Shown piece after piece: positions 17,400-23,602 of a stretch of DNA of 32,306 nt. The DNA comes from Myxococcales bacterium (GTDB taxonomy: Bacteria; Myxococcota_A; Polyangia; Polyangiales; Polyangiaceae), in NCBI GenBank assembly GCA_021778125.1, contig JAJYCT010000019.1:1-32306 (forward strand). Reading direction: 5' to 3'. Below the pieces are notes generated by a model, which did not search any database, was not told the DNA's origin, and saw only the letters and a list, made by a program, of their open reading frames with translations. Both the position numbers and the translations under genes were made by a program. How positions within the stretch are numbered: position 1 is the first letter of the stretch; each line of letters starts with the position of its first letter.

Positions 17400-18062
17400 A
17401 TGAGGGCTCGTTTCGCTCGCGGATGCGTCGGCGCGATTGCAGTGTTGGCCATGCTGGGGTCCTACGCCTGCAGCCTGTCCAGCAACGGGGAAGGGACTGT
17501 CGGGCCCGATGGTTCGACGACCGATACGGGCGGGCCGGCGGAGGACGGGGCCACGGAGGCCAGCGTCGTGACGGATTCCTCCATCGTGGACGCGGTGACG
17601 ATGGATGCTCAGTCGGTCGATTCGGGGCCACTCCAGGAGTCCGGCGTGCTCGAAGCGGGCCCTGACTGCGGCGCGGGGTTCCGATGCGGGAACGACTGCC
17701 TGCCTCCGGGCACCGATCCGTGCGGCGCGTGCGACGCGGGACACCTCGCCTGCAACGACGACCAGTCGTGCGTTAGCGACTGCGTCCAGTGCACCGGACG
17801 CCCCGTCGAATGCTGCAACGCTCAGGGGGCTCCGTCCGGAGCGTGCCTCACGTTCTACCTGATCAACACCTTCTACAACGGGCAGTGCCCGACGAACCAG
17901 GTACGCTGCCCCTGCGCAAGCGGCGACGCGGGGTCGTGTCCGAGCGCCAGCCAGGTATGCCTGCAGGATGGCTGTAACGCCTGCGGCGAGACCCCCGGTA
18001 CCGATGGCCTGACGTGTCACGGTTCGGGGACGTGCAGCCTGGAGGCGGGGGCTTGCCTCTAG
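17400..18062 (+). CDS. Cysteine-rich putative lipoprotein
   Basis: This is a secreted protein of 220 residues, start ATG 17400 (MRARFARGCVGAIAVLAMLGSYACS). The N-terminus is a basic, hydrophobic signal sequence. The Cys in SYAC could be the lipidation site, though the box is imperfect because Ser replaces the usual Leu or Val at -3. An acidic, Thr/Gly/Asp-rich linker (about residues 28-85) is followed by a domain with about 20 Cys (CGAGFRCGNDCLPPG, CGACDAGHLACNDD, CVQCTGRPVECCN). The regular spacing suggests disulphide-bonded modules. Proteins of this style are common in myxobacteria and mostly uncharacterised. It lies between fcl and the nucleotidyltransferase; the latter's probable start codon sits within its last 10 bp. 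No Shine-Dalgarno is evident. Whether it belongs to the lasso operon is unknown. Confidence 0.82.
   Translation: MRARFARGCVGAIAVLAMLGSYACSLSSNGEGTVGPDGSTTDTGGPAEDGATEASVVTDSSIVDAVTMDAQSVDSGPLQESGVLEAGPDCGAGFRCGNDCLPPGTDPCGACDAGHLACNDDQSCVSDCVQCTGRPVECCNAQGAPSGACLTFYLINTFYNGQCPTNQVRCPCASGDAGSCPSASQVCLQDGCNACGETPGTDGLTCHGSGTCSLEAGACL
18041..18055 (+). promoter_or_regulatory. Shine-Dalgarno deciding a TTG start for the nucleotidyltransferase
   Basis: GGAGG at 18041-18045 stands 7 nt before TTG 18053, which is in frame with the nucleotidyltransferase and overlaps the end of the lipoprotein gene. The track's GTG start at 18014 has no comparable site, and its extra residues (MSRFGDVQPGGGG) look like shadow. 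The TTG is therefore the better start. Confidence 0.55.
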
Positions 18063-18922
18063 GCCAGGCCCAGGATCCGCGCCTCGCGACCTGGGTTCGG
18101 CACCAGTACGCCGCAGTAGCGCTCGAACAGGTACTGGTGGCCTTCGACCGAGAAGGCATCGACGCGCTCCCCGTGAAGGGGGTGGTCCTCGCACCGCGGC
18201 TGTACGGCAGCCTCGCTGACCGGCCGATGGGGGACGTCGATCTGCGCGTCCGCCCTGCGGACCTCCAGCGCGTCGCGCGCGTGGCTTCGGCGTCTGGATG
18301 GCCCGTTCGCCGGACCTCCCGACAGCTCGGAACGCTCGATCTTGATGTCTGCAACACACTCATCGAGATCGAGACGACAATCGGTCCACCAGGGGTGTGC
18401 GCGGTGGACGTGGATGCCATGCTCCGCCGTTCGACCGTCCAGACGGCGCCCTTCGGCTTCCGGCACAGGGAGCCGGAGGTCCATGACCACGCGCTCGTCC
18501 TCTGCGTGAACGCGTTCAAGGACCAGCTCCGCTTCGCTCCTCCAACGTGCGCGACCGATCTGGCTCTGCTTGCGCGCCGTCCGGAGTTCCACGCGGACCG
18601 CATGGTGTCGAGAGCCCGCGAAGCCCGCCTTACGGCGCTCGTCTGGCTCGTGGCCGACTGGCTCGAGCGCCGGACACCGGGCACGACGTGGGGCGAGGTG
18701 CTCATCCGGCTGGGAAGCGTGCCTCCCCGCCCGGTCTACGCCCGCGCCTTTGCGGCCACCATCCGGAGCCCGTCGGCGTCCTCGGTTGCCGCAGCGGCCG
18801 TGCTGGCCCGGACCTGCTCGGACGACTGGTGGATGCGCTGCAAGGCACTGGGCCTCGGCGCCCTGGGAACTGCACTGGCCCTCGGTCACCACAAGGGCTG
18901 GGCCGCTCGCACGAGCGCGTGA
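18053..18922 (+). CDS. PF14907-type nucleotidyltransferase of lasso-peptide operon
   Basis: This is a predicted cytoplasmic nucleotidyltransferase of about 289 residues (302 if the GTG at 18014 is used). The signature is LPVKGVVLAPRLYGSLADRPMGDVDLRV, near residues 40-67. Its KG followed by GDVDL matches the NTP_transf_5 (PF14907) fold, in which the D-x-D pair binds metal and nucleotide. NAFKDQLRF follows in the middle, and the C-terminal half is helical. This family recurs in lasso-peptide clusters that also encode an HPr-kinase-like protein, as here. Its exact chemistry on the peptide is not established to my knowledge. It starts over the end of the lipoprotein gene and ends 65 bp before the precursor. 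The substrate could be the lasso peptide or its leader; that is inference from position. Confidence 0.82.
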   Translation: MPLGQAQDPRLATWVRHQYAAVALEQVLVAFDREGIDALPVKGVVLAPRLYGSLADRPMGDVDLRVRPADLQRVARVASASGWPVRRTSRQLGTLDLDVCNTLIEIETTIGPPGVCAVDVDAMLRRSTVQTAPFGFRHREPEVHDHALVLCVNAFKDQLRFAPPTCATDLALLARRPEFHADRMVSRAREARLTALVWLVADWLERRTPGTTWGEVLIRLGSVPPRPVYARAFAATIRSPSASSVAAAAVLARTCSDDWWMRCKALGLGALGTALALGHHKGWAARTSA

Positions 18923-18975
18923 ATCTTAGGGGTGGCTCATGACACCAACGTCAGGTAGGGTCGGTGTCCTGTGAT

Positions 18976-18990
18976 GGAGGAGAACCCGTG
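18976..18990 (+). promoter_or_regulatory. Shine-Dalgarno and GTG start of lasso precursor
   Basis: GGAGG at 18976-18980 lies 7 nt before GTG 18988. The track's GTG at 18964 has no such site. A 58-residue precursor is therefore preferred over the 66-residue one. Confidence 0.7.
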
Positions 18991-19164
18991 ACGGATCGCA
19001 AGCAAGATGGGCTCGAAGCCGCGTGCTCCGGCGCCGGCGAGCAAGCCGCGGCGCGGCGCAAATACTCGCGCCCGACGCTGCGGCATCTAGGCTCGGTCCG
19101 CGAGATCACGCTCGGCGGGACCAAGGGCACCTCCGAGACCGGCGGGCACCGAACGAACGGATGA
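18988..19164 (+). CDS. Lasso peptide precursor (A)
   Basis: This 58-residue ribosomal precursor starts at GTG 18988 on a strong Shine-Dalgarno. The leader is residues 1-42 and ends in the recognition motif Y26-x2-P29-x-L31-x3-G35-x5-T41, the YxxPxLxxxGxxxxxT pattern that PqqD-like RRE proteins bind. Thr41 is the penultimate leader residue required by lasso peptidases. The predicted core is GGTKGTSETGGHRTNG (16 residues), with Gly1 as ring amine and Glu8 as ring acid, giving an 8-residue macrolactam and an 8-residue tail. My hand sum for the cyclised core is about 1497.69 Da monoisotopic. The core has no aromatic residue; His12 and Arg13 are the only bulky plugs. Its TGA overlaps the cyclase ATG. 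The alternative Gly2-Glu8 seven-membered ring would break the Thr -2 rule. Confidence 0.9.
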   Translation: MTDRKQDGLEAACSGAGEQAAARRKYSRPTLRHLGSVREITLGGTKGTSETGGHRTNG

Positions 19165-20942
19165 TCGCTGCAGTCCTGGCTCCGAGCGTCGCCGACCGCG
19201 ACGAGCGGATGGCCAGGATCGTCGCGTGGGCGGGGCCCACGAGCGCCCGCTGGACGGTGGGCCGCGCCGTCTTTGCAACGTGGCCGCATTGCGGGCGAGC
19301 GGGCCGCACGGGCGATGGCGCCGTGTTGGGCCGTCTGGATACGGCGGTCGATCACCTGGGGCTGGACCTAGGGCGTGCGAGCGGAGACTTCGCGCTCGTC
19401 AGTCCTGCCGCCGATGACGGCCTCCTGCTCGCCCGGGCGCAGCTCGCAGGCCGCCCCCTCTACTACTGGCGCGACAGGGCGACGGGGGCCGTCGTCGTGT
19501 GCTCGCAACTCGCCGGGTTGCTGCATGTCATCGGGCACCGGCCCTCCTTGAACGTGCAGCGGCTCGCGTCACTCGCGGTCGAATGGCCCCACTTCGATCC
19601 GACCGCGACCGTCTACGACGCCGTCTCCCGTGTGGACCTCGGCCAGGCGCTGGTGTTGTCCCTGGAGCGCCGCGTCGCGACCCGGACCCATGCCATCGGT
19701 GTGGAGCCGCTGCTCGAGGGGACGGCCGAGGAGCTCGCCGACCAGCTCCGGGCACACGTCCTTTCTGCCGTTCGCCGCTCGATCGAGGGTGCGACCCGGG
19801 TGGCCGTGATGGCCGGCGGAGGCGTCGACTCGAGCGGCCTCCTGGCAGCCGCCGTGGCCATCGCTCGGGGGGCTCCGAAGCGCGACGTCCAAGCGATCGC
19901 CTTCGACTTCGCCGGCCCTGGCGACGACCGTCCCTACCTCCGGGCGCTCGCGTCCGCCCTGGGCCTCGAGCCGATCCGGGTCGGAGCGAGTGGCCTGAGC
20001 CCCTTCCTCCGGAAGACGCTCGTCATCGATGCGTCGCCCGCGGCATGGCCATCGATAGCGGTGGACGTAGGCCTCGCGGCGGCAGCCCGGGAGGCCGGCG
20101 CCGATCGCCTGATCTCTGGTGTCTGCGGGGACGATCTCATCGATGGCGAGCCACGGTTCCTCGCCCAGGTCGCACGCGGGGGGCATCTCGTGGAAGCGCT
20201 GCGGGATGCGGTCCGCCTGCGACTCTACTGGAGGACGTCCGCGGCCGAGCGAGTCGTCTCGTTCGTCCTGCGCCCCCTCGCCGCGACCACGCTGCCCTGG
20301 TTGGCCCTCGCGACACGCCGCATGCGCAACCGGGTGGATCAGGACTGGCTCGGACCCGAGCTCCGCGCTCTCGTGGAGACGACTGCGGCGAGGGATCGGC
20401 GTCGCTATCCGCAGGACGTCCATCTGAGGTCGCGGCATCGCATCCTGGCCGCGCGCTACCTGCAGAGCGTGATGGAGGTCCAGGCGCAGGTCACCGCAGC
20501 GACGGGGCTCGCCACGGCGAGCCCCTTCTTGGATCGCGAGCTCGTTTCCTTCGTTACCCGGATCCCTCCGACCATGCTGTTGCACGGAGGTCGCCTCAAA
20601 GGCTTGTACCGGTTGGCCATGCGCGGCCTGGTACCCGACCAGATCCTCGATCGCCCCGACAAGGCGGAGTTCGTCTGCGGCTACGACGAGGTCGTCCAGG
20701 GCGCCGGGGGGTTCGGGGCGCTCGAGGATCTGGCGACCATGAGGGAGCTCGGTAGGCTCGGGCTCGTCGAGCCGGCCCCATACCTGCGCGCGTACCGGAA
20801 GCTCACGGGCGAGGCCCGCGCGAGTGGGGAGTGGCTCCTGCTGTGGCCTGCCCTCGCCGTGGAGGCATTCGTGCGAGCGTACGAGCGGGGAGATCTGACA
20901 CCGCGACCTCCGCGCACTGTCGCCGCGGACGTAAGGGCCTGA
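19161..20942 (+). CDS. Lasso macrolactam synthetase (C), asparagine-synthetase-like
   Basis: This ATP-dependent enzyme adenylates the ring Glu of the precursor core and closes the isopeptide bond with Gly1. It is 593 residues starting at ATG 19161 (MIAAVLAPSVADRD), overlapping the precursor stop as ATGA; the 639-aa track ORF starts within the precursor. The N-terminal half resembles an Asn-synthetase glutaminase domain but lacks the Cys2 nucleophile, as expected for McjC-type cyclases, which need no ammonia. The ATP PP-loop is VAVMAGGGVDSSGLLAA near residues 212-228 (usually SGGxDS; the first Ser is Ala here). LISGVCGDDLIDGEPRF near 315 matches the second synthetase motif, and TASPFLDRELV near 450 is also family-like. 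The order A-C-kinase-B1-B2 leaves little doubt about its role. Confidence 0.93.
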   Translation: MIAAVLAPSVADRDERMARIVAWAGPTSARWTVGRAVFATWPHCGRAGRTGDGAVLGRLDTAVDHLGLDLGRASGDFALVSPAADDGLLLARAQLAGRPLYYWRDRATGAVVVCSQLAGLLHVIGHRPSLNVQRLASLAVEWPHFDPTATVYDAVSRVDLGQALVLSLERRVATRTHAIGVEPLLEGTAEELADQLRAHVLSAVRRSIEGATRVAVMAGGGVDSSGLLAAAVAIARGAPKRDVQAIAFDFAGPGDDRPYLRALASALGLEPIRVGASGLSPFLRKTLVIDASPAAWPSIAVDVGLAAAAREAGADRLISGVCGDDLIDGEPRFLAQVARGGHLVEALRDAVRLRLYWRTSAAERVVSFVLRPLAATTLPWLALATRRMRNRVDQDWLGPELRALVETTAARDRRRYPQDVHLRSRHRILAARYLQSVMEVQAQVTAATGLATASPFLDRELVSFVTRIPPTMLLHGGRLKGLYRLAMRGLVPDQILDRPDKAEFVCGYDEVVQGAGGFGALEDLATMRELGRLGLVEPAPYLRAYRKLTGEARASGEWLLLWPALAVEAFVRAYERGDLTPRPPRTVAADVRA

Positions 20943-20952
20943 AGGCCCCGCC

Positions 20953-21744
20953 ATGGCCGCCCTTACCTGGCTCTGCGAGCAGCGTGAGCGCGACGAGCTG
21001 ATCTTCCGGGTCGGACGTGACGGAGAGAGCCTCGTGGCCGACTTCGTGGGCGTCGGAAGGCTCAGCGCTCGCCCGGGCGATCCGGCGCCGACGTTCGAGC
21101 CCTACCCGGATGCCTCACCGGCGGCGGTCGCCAAGCTGCTCGAAGGCCCGGTCCCGGCCTTGCTGCGCACCCTCGAAGGGAGGCTCGCCCTGCACGGCGC
21201 GTCGGCCGCGCGGAACGGCCGCGCCATCGTCTGCGTGGGCCCGAGCGGAGCCGGAAAGTCGACGACGATCGCAGAGCTCGCGCGGCGTGCGGGCGTCGAG
21301 CTCGTGAGCGACGACGCGGCGGCGCTCGATGCCGTGGAGGGGCGGATCCAGATCACGCCGACCGAGCCTACGAGCTGGCTGTTGCCCGCGGCGCGAAGGG
21401 CCTTGGGACTCGATGCCTCATCCGAGTTCAAGACCCGGGTCGCTCCACGAGCGCGGTGCACCGGGCGGCCAGACGTCATCGCGATCTGTGGTCTCACGTT
21501 CGACGACTCGGCGGAACCGAGTCTTCGTCGACTCGCGGGGGCCGAGGCCTTCGCCGTGCTGGCCGGTTGCGCGGTTCGATTCGACATCGACGACCCGACG
21601 GCGCGCGTCCGGGAGCTCGAGCAACTCATGGAGGTCTGCCGACGAGTCTCGATCTTCGAGCTGCGCCGTCCGCGCGCGTTGGAGAAGCTGTCCGCCCTCG
21701 GCGACCTGCTGGAGGCTCTTCTGACTGCCGGGGGGAATCCATGA
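20953..21744 (+). CDS. HPr-kinase-like lasso peptide kinase
   Basis: This is a 263-residue protein with an HprK-like P-loop domain. The Walker A motif GPSGAGKSTTI is near residues 96-106, preceded by LEGRLALHGASAARNGRAIVCV. ELVSDDAAALDAV near 115-127 is the acidic site typical of HprK-like kinases. The N-terminal 85 residues are less conserved. In paeninodin-type lasso clusters a homologous kinase phosphorylates the C-terminal Ser of the precursor. The precursor here ends in Asn-Gly, so if the kinase acts on the peptide it must use another Ser/Thr (core T3, T6, S7, T9 and T14 are available) or another target. The gene starts 10 bp after the cyclase stop and overlaps B1 as ATGA. Family call is strong; substrate is inferred. 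Confidence 0.88.
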   Translation: MAALTWLCEQRERDELIFRVGRDGESLVADFVGVGRLSARPGDPAPTFEPYPDASPAAVAKLLEGPVPALLRTLEGRLALHGASAARNGRAIVCVGPSGAGKSTTIAELARRAGVELVSDDAAALDAVEGRIQITPTEPTSWLLPAARRALGLDASSEFKTRVAPRARCTGRPDVIAICGLTFDDSAEPSLRRLAGAEAFAVLAGCAVRFDIDDPTARVRELEQLMEVCRRVSIFELRRPRALEKLSALGDLLEALLTAGGNP

Positions 21745-22034
21745 GGCTCGGCGACCACGATCGCGTCCTCGTCGCTACGGGGGTCCACGTGCGGGAGTTC
21801 GAAGGGGAGCTGATCATCCTCGACCTGGCGCGCGGCGACTACTTCGGGCTCGACGAGGTGGGGGCGCGCATGTGGGTCCAGCTCGCGGCCGGACGGACCC
21901 TGCGTGAGGTGGCCGAGGTGCTCTCGGCCGAGTACGGTGAACCCGTGGATCGAGTGCTCGACGATGCGCGCCATCTGGTCGAAGCGCTCCTCGAGCGCGG
22001 CCTGGCCGTGGTAGCAGCCAAGGCCCAGCCATGA
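21741..22034 (+). CDS. PqqD-like RiPP recognition element (lasso B1)
   Basis: This 97-residue RRE protein binds the precursor leader and presents it to the peptidase. The start is ATG 21741 (MRLGDHDRVLVATGVHVREF), overlapping the kinase TGA; the 192-aa track ORF extends into shadow. The fold signature of PqqD is visible: a beta strand pair (VREFEGELIILDLARGDYFGLDEVGARMW), then helices with LREVAEVLSAEYG and the final VEALLERGLAVV. As a stand-alone protein split from the peptidase, it fits the B1/B2 arrangement typical of lasso clusters outside the E. coli McjB type. The leader motif it should read, YxxPxLxxxGxxxxxT, is present in the precursor. Its own TGA overlaps the B2 ATG. Confidence 0.93.
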   Translation: MRLGDHDRVLVATGVHVREFEGELIILDLARGDYFGLDEVGARMWVQLAAGRTLREVAEVLSAEYGEPVDRVLDDARHLVEALLERGLAVVAAKAQP

Positions 22035-22384
22035 GGGCCGTCGCGGCCGCACACGCGCTGCACGCCGTGGCCCGGATGGCTCTTCGGCTGGCCTCCCCGT
22101 TGAGGGCGAAGCGCATCGTCGATGCCGTGGGGCGCCGTATGCCCCGCCTGCTTGCGCACGAAGCGCGAGCCGTCGCGAACGCCATCGACTCCCGAGGAAC
22201 GTGCCTGAGCCGGGCCATGACGGTTGCGGCCATGGTCCCGGGCGCGGCCGTCGTGATCGGGGTCGATCCGCTCGCCCGTCGTCCGCTGTTCGGTCACGCG
22301 TGGGTAGAACTGGCAGGCCAGCCCCTGCGCCCGGGCGACGTCGACGGCTTCGAAATCGCGCGCCTGGTGACGGATCAGCCGTGA
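22031..22384 (+). CDS. Lasso leader peptidase, transglutaminase-like (B2)
   Basis: This cysteine protease of 117 residues removes the leader after Thr-x. The core is GTCLSRAMTVAAMV with catalytic Cys58, and FGHAWVEL with His89. An Asp in the following PGDVDGF segment could complete the triad seen in PF13471 (Transglut_core3) B2 proteins. A hydrophobic amphipathic N-terminus (ALHAVARMALRLASPL) is typical. It is slightly short compared with many B2 proteins, which run about 120-150 residues, but no key residue is missing. It overlaps B1 as ATGA and is the last biosynthetic gene of the unit. No exporter gene follows at once; the next gene is a lipoprotein 63 bp away with its own strong Shine-Dalgarno. 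Confidence 0.92.
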   Translation: MRAVAAAHALHAVARMALRLASPLRAKRIVDAVGRRMPRLLAHEARAVANAIDSRGTCLSRAMTVAAMVPGAAVVIGVDPLARRPLFGHAWVELAGQPLRPGDVDGFEIARLVTDQP

Positions 22385-22447
22385 CGGGGTACTCTCGGGT
22401 TGAGCTGCTTCCCGCTGGAGGCGACTGGGGATGAAAGGAGACTTGCC

Positions 22448-23482
22448 GTGAAGAACTTGCTGCGCGTGGCTGGTGCCTTGGGGGCCGTCGGTACCGTGGT
22501 TGGAGCTCTGGTCATGACGGGAGCGGGGTGTTCCGGTTCGACGGCTACGTCGCCGGGCTCCGACGCGGGGGAGGACGCAACGGGGGACTCGGCAGCCGAC
22601 GGCGGCGAGGACGTCACGTCGACCGAGACCGGAACCGACTCGGGAACGGTCGACTCCAGCACGGTCGACTCCGGGACCAGGGACTCCGGCACGGTCGACT
22701 CGGGCACGGTGGATTCGGGGATCATCGTGGACTCCGGCTCCGTTGACTCTGGCACCGGCGACGGCAGCCCGGAAGCGGCCCCGTCCTACGCCTTCTTCCC
22801 CAACGAGGTCGTGCAGACCATCTGCAACCACCTCGCAACATGCTGCGAAGGCTCGAACACGTCCTCCTTCAACATGCAGCAGTGCTTCGCGGTGTTCACG
22901 TCGTTCGGCGGACTCAACGGCGACGGCCTCTACCTCGCCGAGCCGGCCCTGCAGGCCGACGGCGGGGCCGCGGTGGCGTACAACCCGAGCGCGGCGGCAG
23001 CATGTCTAGCGGACATCTCCGCGCTGCCCTGCGGCAGCGTCCACGACACGTCATGGCAGCAGGTGACCAGTCAGTGCTTCGCGGCGCTGACGGGGGGCAT
23101 TCCGGTCAACGGCACGGGCTGCCACGGGTCGATCGAGTGCGCGCCCGACTCTTATTGCAGCAACGGGACGTGCACTCCCATCCTCGCGCTGGGGGCGCCG
23201 TGTACGACGAACGACCAGTGCCAGTACCGTGGCACGGCACCCAAGACGGCGTACTGCGACTACCAGTACCCGAACCCGGACGCGGGCACGCAGACCTGCG
23301 TCGCGGCGCAGCCGACCGGTTCAGTCTGCGGGTACACGTTCTATTATCCCAACGAATGCCAGACGTTCGTGTGCAACGCGAGCTCGGGTCTCTGTGACAC
23401 GGCCCAGCTCTTCAGCGATCCCGGTGTGTCGCAGGGTCTGTGCGACTCGTTGACCATCAAGGACGCAGGCGGCGGCGGCTGA
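22448..23482 (+). CDS. Cysteine-rich lipoprotein with DSGTV-repeat linker
   Basis: This secreted lipoprotein of 344 residues starts at GTG 22448, set by AAAGGAG at 22434-22440 seven nucleotides before it; the track's start at 22400 adds non-signal residues. The signal sequence is KNLLRVAGALGAVGTVVGALVMTGAGC, with a likely lipid-attachment Cys. A long acidic linker follows (about residues 30-110), containing tandem DSGTV units coded by 15-bp DNA repeats. The globular part has many Cys: ICNHLATCCEG, then CHGSIECAPDSYCSNGTCTPI and later pairs typical of small disulphide modules. Such proteins are frequent in Polyangia and lack known function. It lies between the lasso B2 gene and a nucleotide-sugar dehydrogenase, and a hairpin at about 23506 may end its transcript. 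A link to the lasso pathway is not shown by sequence. Confidence 0.85.
   Translation: MKNLLRVAGALGAVGTVVGALVMTGAGCSGSTATSPGSDAGEDATGDSAADGGEDVTSTETGTDSGTVDSSTVDSGTRDSGTVDSGTVDSGIIVDSGSVDSGTGDGSPEAAPSYAFFPNEVVQTICNHLATCCEGSNTSSFNMQQCFAVFTSFGGLNGDGLYLAEPALQADGGAAVAYNPSAAAACLADISALPCGSVHDTSWQQVTSQCFAALTGGIPVNGTGCHGSIECAPDSYCSNGTCTPILALGAPCTTNDQCQYRGTAPKTAYCDYQYPNPDAGTQTCVAAQPTGSVCGYTFYYPNECQTFVCNASSGLCDTAQLFSDPGVSQGLCDSLTIKDAGGGG
22637..22757 (+). repeat. 15-bp tandem repeats coding DSGTV
   Basis: Units close to GACTCSGGMACGGTC recur in 15-bp steps, in frame, with one or two longer interruptions, and encode the DSGTV linker of the lipoprotein. Third-position variation shows that the units have been under coding constraint since they arose. 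Confidence 0.75.
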
Positions 23483-23505
23483 GCCCGGATTTCTCGTTCG
23501 CCCCC

Positions 23506-23533
23506 GTGCCGGCCCTCGCGAGGCGTCCGGCAC
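23506..23533 (+). terminator. Possible transcription-ending hairpin
   Basis: GTGCCGG (23506-23512) pairs with CCGGCAC (23527-23533), and the loop contains the palindrome CCTCGCGAGG. It stands 23 bp after the lipoprotein stop. There is no clean T-run, only a loosely T-rich GTTCTCTT about 10 nt later, so intrinsic termination is uncertain. Confidence 0.35.
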
Positions 23534-23550
23534 CGGGCCCGAATGTTCTC

Positions 23551-23581
23551 TTGACGCGCGGACACTGAGAAGCGCGAGTAT
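23551..23581 (+). promoter_or_regulatory. Weak candidate sigma70-type promoter before the dehydrogenase
   Basis: TTGACG at 23551 is a good -35 box. The best partner, GAGTAT at 23576, matches TATAAT at only three positions and has a 19-nt spacer. Position is suitable, 22 bp before the gene, but that leaves almost no 5' leader. Confidence 0.3.
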
Positions 23582-23602
23582 TCTCCGCGGCCTGAGCGCC
23601 TC

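Noticed and set aside
18941-18968. Attenuator hairpin before the lasso precursor (GACACC ... GGTGTC)
   Set aside because: Only a 6-bp stem with a 16-nt loop and no T-run; this is too weak in GC-rich DNA to claim.
19161-20942. Second asparagine synthetase
   Set aside because: It has AsnB-like architecture but no N-terminal Cys nucleophile, and it lies between the lasso precursor and B1/B2, which identifies it as the macrolactam synthetase.
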